Assembly: GCF_042657385.1 (NCBI RefSeq)
Contig: NZ_JBHSLA010000003.1
Span: 310,001 to 374,000 of the forward strand
DNA from: Algorimicrobium hallyeonense
GTDB lineage: Bacteria > Bacteroidota > Bacteroidia > Flavobacteriales > Flavobacteriaceae
Reading direction: 5' to 3'
DNA length: 64,000 nucleotides
The translations under genes and the position numbers were made by a program. Within the stretch, counting starts at the first letter, position 1; each line of letters begins with the position of its first letter. The notes under the pieces are model-generated. The model made no database searches. It was not told the DNA's origin and saw nothing but the letters and a program-made list of their open reading frames with translations. This document shows, piece by piece, positions 24,400-33,465 of this stretch.

Positions 24400-24430
24400 A
24401 AAAGCGACCGTTATTGGTCGCTTTTTTTTA
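24400..24430. terminator. Terminator between 65-aa gene and oxyR
   Basis: AAAAGCGACC and GGTCGCTTTT pair around GTTATT, followed by T8. The right end overlaps the last three bases of oxyR, whose stop lies on the other strand. The same GCGACC/GGTCGC stem recurs after dps at 25976-26011. Confidence 0.85.
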
Positions 24431-25366
24431 TTTAGGAAGTGGACTAACTATGTTCACATTTTGGAATGCAATGGCGCCTTTAATGATTCCTGAAATAACA
24501 TTATGCATGGCATCAATAATTTGCATTTTTAATTCACTTTTATGGTAGAGTAAACTGACTTCTCTAGCAGGTGAGGGCTCATTAAAATAATGTAAGTTGT
24601 GTTTGGCGGTATCACTCAAATCCAAGGTATGTAAATAGGGAAGGAGCGTCATGCCCAATCCTTCATTTGATAGTTTAATTAAGGTTTCAATACTACCACT
24701 TTCTAATTGAAATTGGTCCTCATTATGCGTTTTGAATGCTTTACATAAATTTATAACACCATCTCTAAAACAATGGCCATCTTCAAGAAGAAGCATATCA
24801 TCAATTTCTAAATCCGTGGTATTTAATTTTTGTTTATTGTGTAACCTATGGTGTTCTGGAATATAACCTACAAATGGTTCAAAATATAATACGCGTTCTT
24901 TTATATACTCGTTTTCCAAAGGCGTAGCGGCAATGGCAGCATCTAAATGACCTTCCTTAATACGCGATATGATTTCGTCTGTAGTAAGCTCCTCAATTTT
25001 CAACTTTATTTTGGGGTACTTTTTAATGAACGTTTTTAAAAACATAGGCAATAAGGTTGGCATGATGGTGGGAATAATTCCCAACCTAAATTCACCACCA
25101 ATAAATCCTTTTTCCTGATCTACAATATCCTGAATTCTGTAGGATTCATTCACAATATTTTTGGCTTGACTCACAATTTTTTTTCCAACTTCTGTTAACT
25201 CAATCGGTTTTTTACTCCGATCAAAAATAAGAACGTCTAGCTCTTCTTCTAACTTCTGAATTTGCATACTCAATGTAGGTTGGGTAACAAAACATGTTTC
25301 AGCAGCTTTGGTAAAATTTTGCTGCTCGGCAACTGCCAATACGTAATAAAGTTGCGTAATAGTCAT
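24428..25366 (-). CDS. oxyR: OxyR, hydrogen-peroxide-sensing LysR regulator
   Basis: This 312-residue LysR-type activator has an N-terminal winged helix (TITQLYYVLAVAEQQNFTKAAETCFVTQPTLSMQIQKLEEEL) and a C-terminal sensor domain. With the ATG at 25366 as start, the peroxidatic and resolving cysteines are C199 and C208 in EDGHCFRDGVINLC, the same numbers and spacing as in Escherichia coli OxyR. The further in-frame TTG at 25375 is not preferred. It diverges from dps, a classic OxyR target. The 106 bp between the starts probably contains the operator, where ACTATCAATAAAACTTATGC is a candidate region. Identification is strong. Confidence 0.93.
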   Translation of the reverse strand: MTITQLYYVLAVAEQQNFTKAAETCFVTQPTLSMQIQKLEEELDVLIFDRSKKPIELTEVGKKIVSQAKNIVNESYRIQDIVDQEKGFIGGEFRLGIIPTIMPTLLPMFLKTFIKKYPKIKLKIEELTTDEIISRIKEGHLDAAIAATPLENEYIKERVLYFEPFVGYIPEHHRLHNKQKLNTTDLEIDDMLLLEDGHCFRDGVINLCKAFKTHNEDQFQLESGSIETLIKLSNEGLGMTLLPYLHTLDLSDTAKHNLHYFNEPSPAREVSLLYHKSELKMQIIDAMHNVISGIIKGAIAFQNVNIVSPLPK

Positions 25367-25438
25367 AGGTATCAATTTAGACTATAAAAATATAAAAACT
25401 ATCAATAAAACTTATGCTAAAAGATGCTAATTATGTCT

Positions 25439-25446
25439 TAAATTTG
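25439..25446 (+). promoter_or_regulatory. -7 element of dps promoter
   Basis: TAAATTTG matches TANNTTTG exactly, 26 bp before ATG 25473. It excludes TTG 25449 as a start, which would lie at the transcription start. Confidence 0.5.
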
Positions 25447-25472
25447 AATTGAACCTAAAAAACGAGATGATT

Positions 25473-25952
25473 ATGAAATTAAACACAATTGGATTAAGCG
25501 AAACAAAAACTAAAGATATAGCTAAAGATTTAAACGTTTTATTAGCAAACTTTCAAGTGTATTACCAGAACTTAAGAGGTGTGCACTGGAATATTAGAGG
25601 AAAGCGTTTCTTTGATTTACATGTAAAATTTGAAGAGCTGTATACCGATGCCAATATAAAGGTAGATGAAATAGCAGAGCGTATTTTAACTTTAGGCGAA
25701 ACACCATTACACACCTTTGATGATTATACGAAAGCAGCAAAAGTACCGGTAGGAAAAAATGTTTCTGAAGATGAAAAAACCGTACGTTTAATTGTTGATT
25801 CACTTGCAGAATTACTTAAAATTGAACGTCAGATTTTAAATAAAACAGATGAAGTTGGTGATGAAGGGACAAACGCTATGATGAGTGATTTTATTACGGA
25901 ACAAGAAAAAACAGTTTGGATGTTTAAAGCTTGGTTAAACGAAACTGTATAA
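25473..25952 (+). CDS. dps: Dps-family DNA-binding ferritin
   Basis: The 159-residue protein is a mini-ferritin that oxidises and stores iron with H2O2 and protects DNA. The ferroxidase site is visible as H38 (VHWNIRGKRFFDLH) with H50 and the acidic FEEL at residues 53-56, followed by the long helices and the C-terminal EKTVWMFKAWLNE. The N-terminus is short, so DNA binding through a basic tail is uncertain. ATG 25473 gives the MKLNTIGL start usual for flavobacterial Dps; ATG 25467 is also possible. It is divergent from oxyR, and a strong terminator follows. Confidence 0.93.
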   Translation: MKLNTIGLSETKTKDIAKDLNVLLANFQVYYQNLRGVHWNIRGKRFFDLHVKFEELYTDANIKVDEIAERILTLGETPLHTFDDYTKAAKVPVGKNVSEDEKTVRLIVDSLAELLKIERQILNKTDEVGDEGTNAMMSDFITEQEKTVWMFKAWLNETV

Positions 25953-25975
25953 TAATTAATTTTTGATTATTAATT

Positions 25976-26011
25976 AAAGCGACCTGTACTAGTAGTGTAG
26001 GTCGCTTTTTT
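25976..26011. terminator. Terminator between dps and DUF2141 gene
   Basis: AAAGCGACCT and AGGTCGCTTT form the stem around GTACTAGTAGTGT, followed by T7, between convergent genes. Its stem core is the same as that of the terminator at 24400. Confidence 0.85.
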
Positions 26012-26024
26012 TATGAATATTTTT

Positions 26025-26444
26025 TTAAAAACGAATACTGATTTCAGTGTCTGCTTTCAATTCAAATTTAGCGTCATTAAAGTTTGGTGGTCCCATGAGT
26101 ATCAGATTGTTGGACATACCGTAAGATTCTTTAGGCATGCCATTAGCTTCAAAATCCATTCGCGAATTATCATTTTCGTCATGAACAACCATAACAGCAT
26201 AGTTGCCTGGTTTTAAATTATTAAAAGTGGCAATAGCTTTACCATCTGTTACTTTTACTTTACGGTTTTGAAGTGCTTCTGCTTTCATAAATGTATCAGC
26301 AGTATGTAGTCCTATTAAAACATGCCCTTTGGCATTTAGTGGATTTTCTACTGTAACGGAAACAGTGTGGGTCTGCAAACTATCTTGTGCGTGAGAAATA
26401 AAAGATGTTAAGGTAAAAGCGATAATAATTGCTAGCGTTTTCAT
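26025..26444 (-). CDS. DUF2141 secreted protein
   Basis: The 139-residue protein has a signal peptide (MKTLAIIIAFTLTSFISHAQ, about residues 1-20) and a mature beta-sandwich with the DUF2141 pattern: VTVENPLNAKGHVLIGLHTADTF, VTDGKAIATFNNLKPGNYAVMVVHDENDNSRMDFEANGMPKESYGMSNN and FELKADTEISIRF. The family resembles the bacterial Ig-like/transthyretin-like fold and is periplasmic or outer-membrane associated, with no known activity. It is monocistronic and convergent with dps. Confidence 0.88.
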   Translation of the reverse strand: MKTLAIIIAFTLTSFISHAQDSLQTHTVSVTVENPLNAKGHVLIGLHTADTFMKAEALQNRKVKVTDGKAIATFNNLKPGNYAVMVVHDENDNSRMDFEANGMPKESYGMSNNLILMGPPNFNDAKFELKADTEISIRF

Positions 26445-26565
26445 AAGTGTTGGTTTTTAGATTAATACATTGTAAATATATATCAAACCGCTATGTTCTG
26501 AAAAGTAAGCTCACTGAACTGTTGTTTTTTTAGGATGGATTGTAAAATGGGTTTTTTAAAACAGA

Positions 26566-27897
26566 TTAAATTAACCCACGAGCTTTAATTTCTAAATACT
26601 TATTAATGGTATTCAAGGTTAACTCTTCTGGAGCTGTTAAAATACTTTGAATGCCATGTTTCTGCAATTCGTTAATGATGAGTTTCTTCTCATAAACAAA
26701 TTTTTCGGCAATGGTTTTTTCGAATATTTCAAAGGTATTACGTGATTCTTTCTGCGTGAGTTTATCCAATTCGGTATTTTCAAAAAAGATAACAACCAAT
26801 ACATGATGCTTGGCTATGGCTTGTAAATACGGTAATTGTCTATGTAAAGCATCTAAGGTTTCAAAATTGGTATAGAGTAGTAATAAGCTTCGTTGGTTTA
26901 AACTTCGCTTCACATCAATATATAATCTAGAGAAATCGGATTCTGCGAAATCGGTATCTAAATTATAAAGCGTTTCCATAATCTGATTCATCTGTGATGG
27001 TCTGCGTTCAGCAACTACTTTATTATCCACTTTCCTAGAAAAGGCAAACATACCAGCTTTATCTTGTTTTTTTAAAGCCACATTACTAATAACCAACGTT
27101 GCATTAATAGCATAATCCAAAAGGCTTAATCCGTTAAACGGCATTTTCATAGCGCGACCTTTATCAATAACACTATAAATAGGTTGGGAGCGTTCGTCTT
27201 GGAATTGATTTACCATCAATTGACTCCGTTTGGCTGTTGCTTTCCAATTTATATTCCGAATATCATCACCTTGAACATAATCTTTAATTTGCTCAAATTC
27301 CATGGTGTGACCAATTCTTCGGATTTTCTTTAATCCAAATTCGAAAATTTTATTCGAAAATGCCAACAACATATATTTCTTTAACTGCAGAAATGATGGG
27401 TAATTGGGTACCATAGCATTATTTCCAAATTGAAAACGACGGGTTAATAATCCAACTGGAGACGTTACATAAACGTTCAAGTTTCCAAAATGATATTCGC
27501 CACGTTCCAAAGGACGCAAGATGTACGTGATTTTTTTATCCGCAAGTTTATCAAGTTGGGTATCAATTTCAAAATCGCGCTTCTGATATTGAAACGGCAT
27601 CTCGTCTATGAGTTTTAGTTTAATTTTATAATTATACGTGTTTTTCAAGGTGATTTCAATCGGATTATCATCACCATTACTCAATTTTTCTGGAAGTAAT
27701 CGTTTGGCTTCTAATCCATTTTGTTTGAATAACAATATGCTATCTATAAGAATAAGTAGTAAAAAAGCTCCAAAAAGCATGATACTTATTGGTAATAATC
27801 CCGGAAATTGATACGCCATCAGAAATAGAAATGCGAATCCCATTAAGGCTGCAAAAAACCGAAATTCTAAATAGATATGTTTAAAAATACGTTTCAA
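26566..27897 (-). CDS. DUF58 von-Willebrand-like protein
   Basis: The 443-residue protein has an N-terminal pair of membrane helices (about residues 13-58), then a soluble part with a VWA-like DUF58 domain. The region ITYILRPLERGEYHFGNLNVYVTSPVGLLTRR precedes the family hallmark DDIRNINWKATAKRSQLMVNQFQDERSQPIYSVIDKGRAM (about residues 210-250). DUF58 proteins work with MoxR ATPases, probably in assembling or modifying envelope proteins. Translation starts at a TTG (27897) that directly follows the MoxR gene stop codon. The first ATG is 18 codons later and would remove part of the membrane hairpin. Confidence 0.88.
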   Translation of the reverse strand: MKRIFKHIYLEFRFFAALMGFAFLFLMAYQFPGLLPISIMLFGAFLLLILIDSILLFKQNGLEAKRLLPEKLSNGDDNPIEITLKNTYNYKIKLKLIDEMPFQYQKRDFEIDTQLDKLADKKITYILRPLERGEYHFGNLNVYVTSPVGLLTRRFQFGNNAMVPNYPSFLQLKKYMLLAFSNKIFEFGLKKIRRIGHTMEFEQIKDYVQGDDIRNINWKATAKRSQLMVNQFQDERSQPIYSVIDKGRAMKMPFNGLSLLDYAINATLVISNVALKKQDKAGMFAFSRKVDNKVVAERRPSQMNQIMETLYNLDTDFAESDFSRLYIDVKRSLNQRSLLLLYTNFETLDALHRQLPYLQAIAKHHVLVVIFFENTELDKLTQKESRNTFEIFEKTIAEKFVYEKKLIINELQKHGIQSILTAPEELTLNTINKYLEIKARGLI

Positions 27898-28899
27898 TTA
27901 TCTTGGTATTTCAATCGTTTCAAGAATCTGGTCCACTACTTTATCAACTGTAAAGGCTTCCATTTCACGTTCTGGTGTTAGTACTAAGCGGTGTTTTAAA
28001 ACGGCTTTGGTACAGCGTTTTATGTCATCTGGTGTTACAAAATCGCGACCTTGAATAGCTGCGTTTGCTTTGGCTGCATTTAAAATGGCAATGGATGCTC
28101 TTGGTGATGCTCCTAAATACAAATTAGCGTTATTACGCGTGCTGTTAACTATGGAAGCAATGTAATGGAGTAAGTGGTCTTCCACTAAAATTTGTTTAAT
28201 TAACCCTTGGTATTTTACAATATCAGCAGCTTTTAAAACCGGGTTTATTGTACTATAGTCTAATTGATCTTCCCGTTTGTGGTTGTCCACTAGAATCTGA
28301 ATTTCTTCTTCCAATGATGGATAATCCACATTAATTTTAAATAAAAAACGGTCTAATTGTGCTTCTGGCAAACGGTAGGTTCCTTCTTGTTCAATTGGGT
28401 TTTGTGTGGCAAAAACCAAGAAAGGTGGCTCCATAATAAACTGATTATTATCAATAGTTATTTGGCGTTCTGCCATAACCTCAAATAAAGCGGCTTGCGT
28501 TTTTGCGGGTGCTCTGTTAATTTCATCAATTAAAATAATATTGGAAAAAATAGGGCCTTTTTTATATTCAAACTCGCTCGTTTTTACATTAAAAATGGAG
28601 GTTCCTAAAATATCACTCGGCATTAAATCTGGTGTAAATTGAATGCGACTAAAATCCACATCTAACGTGCGTGCTAAAAGTTTGGCTGTAACTGTTTTTG
28701 CAACACCTGGAACACCTTCAATAAGTGTGTGGCCATTAGATAAAATGGAAATGATAAGCAATTCTATCATTTCATTTTGACCAACGATAATTTTACCAAT
28801 CTCCGTTTTAATACTTTCTACATGCGCTTGTAAAGGTTTGAGGTCAATTCTATTCGTAAAGCTTAAATCTTCGCTTTCGTGCTGGTTCGTATCTTCCAT
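27898..28899 (-). CDS. MoxR-family AAA+ ATPase
   Basis: The 333-residue cytosolic AAA+ chaperone has Walker A GVPGVAKT (residues 62-69 in LIEGVPGVAKTVTAKLLA), Walker B IILIDEINRAPAKTQAALFEVMAERQ, sensor 1 FATQNPIEQEGTYRLPEAQLDRF, and the C-terminal lid GASPRASIAILNAAKANA. It drives remodelling of partner proteins, which here are likely DUF58 and the membrane proteins of the operon. Its start shares a base with the DUF4350 gene stop (TAATG) and its stop is immediately followed by the DUF58 start, so the genes are translationally coupled. Confidence 0.94.
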   Translation of the reverse strand: MEDTNQHESEDLSFTNRIDLKPLQAHVESIKTEIGKIIVGQNEMIELLIISILSNGHTLIEGVPGVAKTVTAKLLARTLDVDFSRIQFTPDLMPSDILGTSIFNVKTSEFEYKKGPIFSNIILIDEINRAPAKTQAALFEVMAERQITIDNNQFIMEPPFLVFATQNPIEQEGTYRLPEAQLDRFLFKINVDYPSLEEEIQILVDNHKREDQLDYSTINPVLKAADIVKYQGLIKQILVEDHLLHYIASIVNSTRNNANLYLGASPRASIAILNAAKANAAIQGRDFVTPDDIKRCTKAVLKHRLVLTPEREMEAFTVDKVVDQILETIEIPR

Positions 28900-30098
28900 T
28901 ATATAGTGTTTTTTGTAAAATGTTCTATTTGTTTGTTAAGGGCAATGAGCTCTTTTTCTGTGTGGTTGTTTTTCGATTTTAAAAAGGTAATTAAATCGAT
29001 TAATGCTTTGGTGTCTTGAACCGTATTTGATGATTTAACAGCGAGTTTCTGAATAAAACGTTCACTAAATTCATTGGTTTCTAAATAGTATGTGGTTCGT
29101 ATGAATTCTAAAAAATAGGTTATTTTTTTATGAATAATATTGGAATAATCACCATGTTGGTAGTATAAATCGCCAATAGTTTGGGTAAACGCTACGGTTG
29201 AATTTTTTAAGGGTTCTACAACTGGAATAATACGCTGGGTTCGTTTTCCTTTAAAAATAACAAAGATGATTAAACCTATTAAACTAATGTAGAATGTCCA
29301 TTTTAGTGCAGGACTACTTAATATGAAGCGCAATGGACTTTTTATAACTTTGCGTCCGCTTTTATAATAGTTATCCCAAAGGATGCTATTATTTTTTGGC
29401 AAAAATGATAAAACGGTTGCGGCATAATCTGCTTTGTCATTTAATAAATGATAGTTTGTAAAGGCAAACGGATTGCTATGAACATAAAAGGCTCCACCAT
29501 TATCGCCAAAAGGCGTTTTAGTAAAATTAACTTCCTTCCTTATTTTATTTTCATCAATCATATAACCTAAAACCGTTGTATTAGATGTATCTATAGAGGT
29601 GAAGAAGCTGTTTTCAATAACATCCCTAAACAGGCGTTCGTTAGCTTTTAAGTTTTTATTAGTGAATATGGATTTGGAAGGATCCTTGAAAAATCCATCA
29701 TAATCCCGATCTATTTCTATATTTAGCGAATCGGCAAATGCGCCGTAAACATAATTGGTACTTATAAAAACGGTGTTCCCGTTTTCAACAAATTCCAAAA
29801 GCGCATTGGAGCCTTCTTCCTCTACAGAAATATAATCGTTAATAAGAAGGAGCGTAGTGTTTGTTGCGTTAGGAAAATCTTTTAAACGTTCGTACAAACT
29901 TTCATTAGAGGTTTCTATTGTACTGGACGTAAATGGCTCCAATTCATTGTAAAGCACGTAGCAACCCAAAGGAATTTTATCGGCAGCGGAGTAGGAGTTT
30001 CGCCAATTCAATGGTTTTGGTTTGGTGACTTCAGCTATCATTAACAACACGATAATGGCGCCAATGCTATATAAAGCTATTTTTGAGCGTTTATCCAT
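28899..30098 (-). CDS. DUF4350 membrane protein
   Basis: The 399-residue protein has TM1 at about residues 8-24. A large extracytoplasmic domain follows with the DUF4350 GATase-like features (YSAADKIPLGCYVLYNELEP, LLLINDYISVEEEGSNALLEFVENGNTVFISTNYVYG). TM2 lies at about 275-295, then a cytoplasmic tail. This gene lies between DUF4129 and MoxR in many Bacteroidota clusters and its role is unknown. Its start overlaps the DUF4129 gene end by 8 bp and its stop overlaps the MoxR start by one base. Confidence 0.82.
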   Translation of the reverse strand: MDKRSKIALYSIGAIIVLLMIAEVTKPKPLNWRNSYSAADKIPLGCYVLYNELEPFTSSTIETSNESLYERLKDFPNATNTTLLLINDYISVEEEGSNALLEFVENGNTVFISTNYVYGAFADSLNIEIDRDYDGFFKDPSKSIFTNKNLKANERLFRDVIENSFFTSIDTSNTTVLGYMIDENKIRKEVNFTKTPFGDNGGAFYVHSNPFAFTNYHLLNDKADYAATVLSFLPKNNSILWDNYYKSGRKVIKSPLRFILSSPALKWTFYISLIGLIIFVIFKGKRTQRIIPVVEPLKNSTVAFTQTIGDLYYQHGDYSNIIHKKITYFLEFIRTTYYLETNEFSERFIQKLAVKSSNTVQDTKALIDLITFLKSKNNHTEKELIALNKQIEHFTKNTI

Positions 30099-30816
30099 TA
30101 ATGCGTTTATTTAAGGTTGAAAAATCGTCTTGATTTCTATTGAAAGCTTGTTCGTCTATGGCAAATTCGCCATACCAAACGTAATCATAGATGTAAGAAA
30201 TGCGTTTGAATAATTGTTTGATACCATCATCTGAAATTTCATTGAGATAGTCTGAATTGGTTTTGTCATAATGCCAATCGATGATGTTTTTGTTCGTTAA
30301 ATTTTTAAGTGATTTTAGATATAAATAACGCGTTGCCAAACGATAATTGCTTTCTTTTAAGGCTGTTTTTATTAGGTTTTCAAAATCAACTTGTTGGATG
30401 TCTTCTTCAATATAACCAAAATTATCAATGGTTTTTTCTTCCGTTTTAAATACCGAGCTCATTGGTGATTGTAATAAAAACTTAATAAATAAATACAGAG
30501 CTCCAGCAGCTAAAAGGCCGTAAACAATGTATTCCAAAGTTTCATAATCCACAAAATCTATGTCAATCCCGAAAAGATTACCTAACCAGTTAAAAAATTT
30601 CCGAAGCAATTGTTGTAATAAATTAACACCACCTGTATCGTTGATATTGTAATTGAAATCATTTCCGGAATAGCGATCCAGGATGCCTTCTTTAAAATAG
30701 GTAACCGTGATATCTGTCGAGTCTTCTTGGATTTTATTTTGTCCAACGGCAACCGCATGCTTTATAAAAAACAAGCCTGAAACCGTTAAAGTGATATGTC
30801 TGTTTGGTTTACTCAT
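30091..30816 (-). CDS. DUF4129 membrane protein
   Basis: The 241-residue protein has a first hydrophobic segment (about residues 8-24), an acidic stretch, a second hydrophobic segment at about 85-105, and a C-terminal cytoplasmic DUF4129 region (DFENLIKTALKESNYRLATRYLYLKSLKNLTNKNIIDWHYDKTNSDYLNEI). DUF4129 is often fused to or next to transglutaminase or MoxR/DUF58 genes. I used the ATG at 30816 instead of the GTG at 30822. The start overlaps the preceding gene by 8 bp and the stop overlaps DUF4350, as expected in a coupled operon. Confidence 0.82.
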   Translation of the reverse strand: MSKPNRHITLTVSGLFFIKHAVAVGQNKIQEDSTDITVTYFKEGILDRYSGNDFNYNINDTGGVNLLQQLLRKFFNWLGNLFGIDIDFVDYETLEYIVYGLLAAGALYLFIKFLLQSPMSSVFKTEEKTIDNFGYIEEDIQQVDFENLIKTALKESNYRLATRYLYLKSLKNLTNKNIIDWHYDKTNSDYLNEISDDGIKQLFKRISYIYDYVWYGEFAIDEQAFNRNQDDFSTLNKRING

Positions 30817-31729
30817 TAACACCTATTTGTTCTATACGTTCGCGCAAATATGTGTTATATCGTTCTTCATGTAAATTAAAGAATAGTACACCATAAGCTA
30901 CTTGCGAAAGAGCTTGCGAGAAAATAAATGCTAATACAAACATGGTAAAACCTAGTGTAAAAACAATAGTTGCAAAGTTACTTGTTAAAAAATCCACTTC
31001 ACTTTCAATAGAAAAATAGGTGTAAAAACCAATAATGAATCCAGGGATGGATAGGATTAAAAACGTTAGCATTAGATTTAGAATTCCAATTACCAATCCG
31101 AAGAAAACCACACGAATAAAATTAGAAAACGTGAAAGACCAACCTTCTGATAAGGCTTCGCCAACCGATTTATTAGTACTGAAAATAGACATAAATGATA
31201 AACCAAAAAGGGCGCTTAGCGTAAAATTGATGGCATATTGTGCTAACATACCTAATAACGGAATAAACGCTAAAACCAGAGAAACCACAAAGTAACCGAT
31301 GTACATGGCAATGCCAATAAGGATAAATAGGATGATGGTTCCTAAATTCTTTTTAATGGCAGACCAAATGTTTGCCGATTGCACGTTGCCTTCCTGCTTT
31401 ACATATTCTGTCATGTAAGCGCTAGAAAAACTGTAATTTAAAACGGCCGTAACAAATAGAATAACAACGAGAAGCAATCCGCCAACTATTAAATACCAAT
31501 CGTTATCCATGCTAGTTTCCATACCAAACCTGAAATCACGACTCGCCAAACCCATGAATCCAGTTACTAATAGATAAGATCCAATTAGTGTTAATATGAT
31601 ACTAATGGCATTGTAACGCAAGTATAGGTTGGTATAATGTTTAAAGTTGAGTTTTAAAAACTGAAAATAGTTATTGACAATATCGCCAAAGGTATTTCGC
31701 GTACGAAGTTCTAAATACGGTTTTTCCAT
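30809..31729 (-). CDS. Polytopic membrane protein of the MoxR/DUF58 operon
   Basis: The 306-residue protein has about six membrane helices (around 40-60, 85-107, 132-158, 162-185, 205-230 and 255-285), with a cytoplasmic N-terminus (LELRTRNTFGDIVNNYFQFLKLNFKHYTNLYLRY) and a C-terminal SQALSQVAYGVLFFNLHEE. The FSxALSxVxYGVLFxNLxE end resembles the glycerophosphodiester-phosphodiesterase membrane domain/DUF7544-like proteins, but I cannot place it securely. It follows the SpoIIM gene by 10 bp and overlaps DUF4129 by 8 bp. Its function is presumably shared with the complex. Confidence 0.72.
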   Translation of the reverse strand: MEKPYLELRTRNTFGDIVNNYFQFLKLNFKHYTNLYLRYNAISIILTLIGSYLLVTGFMGLASRDFRFGMETSMDNDWYLIVGGLLLVVILFVTAVLNYSFSSAYMTEYVKQEGNVQSANIWSAIKKNLGTIILFILIGIAMYIGYFVVSLVLAFIPLLGMLAQYAINFTLSALFGLSFMSIFSTNKSVGEALSEGWSFTFSNFIRVVFFGLVIGILNLMLTFLILSIPGFIIGFYTYFSIESEVDFLTSNFATIVFTLGFTMFVLAFIFSQALSQVAYGVLFFNLHEERYNTYLRERIEQIGVNE

Positions 31730-31739
31730 ACGGTAGGTT

Positions 31740-32705
31740 TTATAGATTTAAGGCCATTTTTTTATTCAATTTAATCGGGTAAATTATATAATAAAATATA
31801 ATTAAGGTTAAAGAAGCAAGAATAATCCCATAAGCTAAAGCAGGGTGCATTTGTTCTCCAAAACGAGTTATAAACCCTTCAATAAAGCCAGCTACAAAGA
31901 AAAACGGAATCGTGCTGACTACTATTTTTAAGCCGTCTTTGGCGCCTTTCATAAAAGCAACGCGTCTAGAATAAGTTTTGGGGAATAGAAAACTATTTCC
32001 CATTACCAAACCCGCGCAACCAGCAATTACAATCACCGAAATTTCAATGGTACCATGAAGCCAAACGGTCGATGTTTTTTCTAAAATGCCATAATTATAG
32101 AAAAACGTAATAAAAGCGCCTAACATGATACCATTACTAAACAAAATATAAATGGTGCCTACACTAAAAACAACACCTGCAGCAAATGCAAAAATAGCCA
32201 CACGGATATTGTTTATAGTAATTCCCAGAAAAGTACCCATTTGGCTTCCACTTTTATAAACCGCCATAGGTTCGCCATTTTCAATGTTTTCAATGGTCAT
32301 ATTTACATAAGCATCACCTAAAATTAAACGTACAAAACTGTCGTCATTTAAAGTAGAAACGACACCAATTAAAACAGCCGACATAAAAATTAGAAAGGAA
32401 TACAGTAAAGTTTTATGATAGGCTATAAAGAACAGTGGAAATTCGTATTTCCAAAAGGAAACAACCTTATTTTTTGACTCTCTTTTGGTGATATAAATTT
32501 TCTGATGCGCCTCAGATGCCAGCGAATTTAAATACAAAAGCGTCTTACTATCAGCATAGTAAGTCTGTGCATAGGAGAGGTCGTTAGTAAGTTGAATATA
32601 ATATGAAGCTAAATCGTCTGGGTTTATTTTAACATTATTGTGTAATGCTTTTTCAAATACCAGCCATTTTTCCTTATTTTGCTTCACGAATGATGCTTCG
32701 CGCAT
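31740..32705 (-). CDS. SpoIIM-like (stage II sporulation protein M family) membrane protein
   Basis: The 321-residue polytopic protein has a soluble N-terminus and about six membrane segments from residue 95 on. The SpoIIM family pattern is seen in NNIRVAIFAFAAGVVFSVGTIYILFSNGIMLGAFITFFYNYG and the later WLHGTIEISVIVIAGCAGLVMG. SpoIIM in Bacillus localises a peptidoglycan-degrading complex, but Bacteroidota do not sporulate, so here it probably belongs to the MoxR/DUF58 envelope complex. It heads the six-gene minus-strand operon. The RDD gene diverges 34 bp away. Confidence 0.85.
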   Translation of the reverse strand: MREASFVKQNKEKWLVFEKALHNNVKINPDDLASYYIQLTNDLSYAQTYYADSKTLLYLNSLASEAHQKIYITKRESKNKVVSFWKYEFPLFFIAYHKTLLYSFLIFMSAVLIGVVSTLNDDSFVRLILGDAYVNMTIENIENGEPMAVYKSGSQMGTFLGITINNIRVAIFAFAAGVVFSVGTIYILFSNGIMLGAFITFFYNYGILEKTSTVWLHGTIEISVIVIAGCAGLVMGNSFLFPKTYSRRVAFMKGAKDGLKIVVSTIPFFFVAGFIEGFITRFGEQMHPALAYGIILASLTLIIFYYIIYPIKLNKKMALNL

Positions 32706-32739
32706 AGCCTATTTAAAATTTAAACGAATATACATTTCC

Positions 32740-33465
32740 ATGAGCAATATAGCAATTAACACAGCCCAAAATGTCAATTTAGATTACAAACTAATTGGTG
32801 TTGGCGAACGTTTTGTCGCTTTTTTAATTGACGGCTTGATTCTTATTGCTTACATGACCATTATGGAAAACTTGGTAGCAGTTTCTGAAATATTTGATAC
32901 CGATAGCTGGACCCGTCGTGGGTTTCTTGGATTGTTAACGCTTCCTGCCTTGTTTTATTCTTTGCTTTGTCATGTTCTGTTTAGTGGGCAAACCATTGGT
33001 AAAATGATCATGAAAATAAAAGTGGTTCGTTTTGATGGAGCGCCAACCCAATGGTATAATTTATTGGTGCGTTGGATGCTTCGGATTATTGATATATGGA
33101 TGTTTTTTGCTTCAATTGGTGTAATGAGTATTTTATTGTCCGATAAAAAGCAACGTGTTGGTGATTCAGCAGCAGGCACTGTTGTTATTAGTGTGAAACA
33201 AAAACATAAAATAACCAGTACTATTCTGGAAGAAATAACTGACGATTATGAACCTGTATTTAATAATGTAACATTGTTAAGTGACAAGGACGTTCGGATT
33301 ATTAAAGAAGCCTTTATGATTTCCAAACGGAATAATGATTTCAAGACCTTAACAATTATACGAAATAAAATTTGTGGCTTGCTGCAAATAGAATCAGATA
33401 TGTTTGACAAAGAGTTTATTGACACCATTTTAAAGGATTATAACTATTACACTCAAAATATGTAA
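32740..33465 (+). CDS. RDD family membrane protein
   Basis: The 241-residue protein has an RDD-domain core: VGERFVAFLIDGLILIAYMTIMENL, YSLLCHVLFSGQTIGKMIMKIKVVRFDGAPTQWYNLLVRWMLRIIDIWMFF and DKKQRVGDSAAGTVVI. There are about three membrane helices and a soluble C-terminal extension (about residues 160-241). The reading frame is open back to 32638, but that lies inside the divergent SpoIIM gene, so ATG 32740 is the start. RDD proteins are suspected Na+/H+ or solute transporters, and this one adjoins the MoxR operon as in many Bacteroidota. Confidence 0.87.
   Translation: MSNIAINTAQNVNLDYKLIGVGERFVAFLIDGLILIAYMTIMENLVAVSEIFDTDSWTRRGFLGLLTLPALFYSLLCHVLFSGQTIGKMIMKIKVVRFDGAPTQWYNLLVRWMLRIIDIWMFFASIGVMSILLSDKKQRVGDSAAGTVVISVKQKHKITSTILEEITDDYEPVFNNVTLLSDKDVRIIKEAFMISKRNNDFKTLTIIRNKICGLLQIESDMFDKEFIDTILKDYNYYTQNM

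Noticed and set aside
25449..25466. TTG at 25449 as Dps start
   Set aside because: It is only a few bases after the -7 box; ATG 25473 gives the usual Dps N-terminus.
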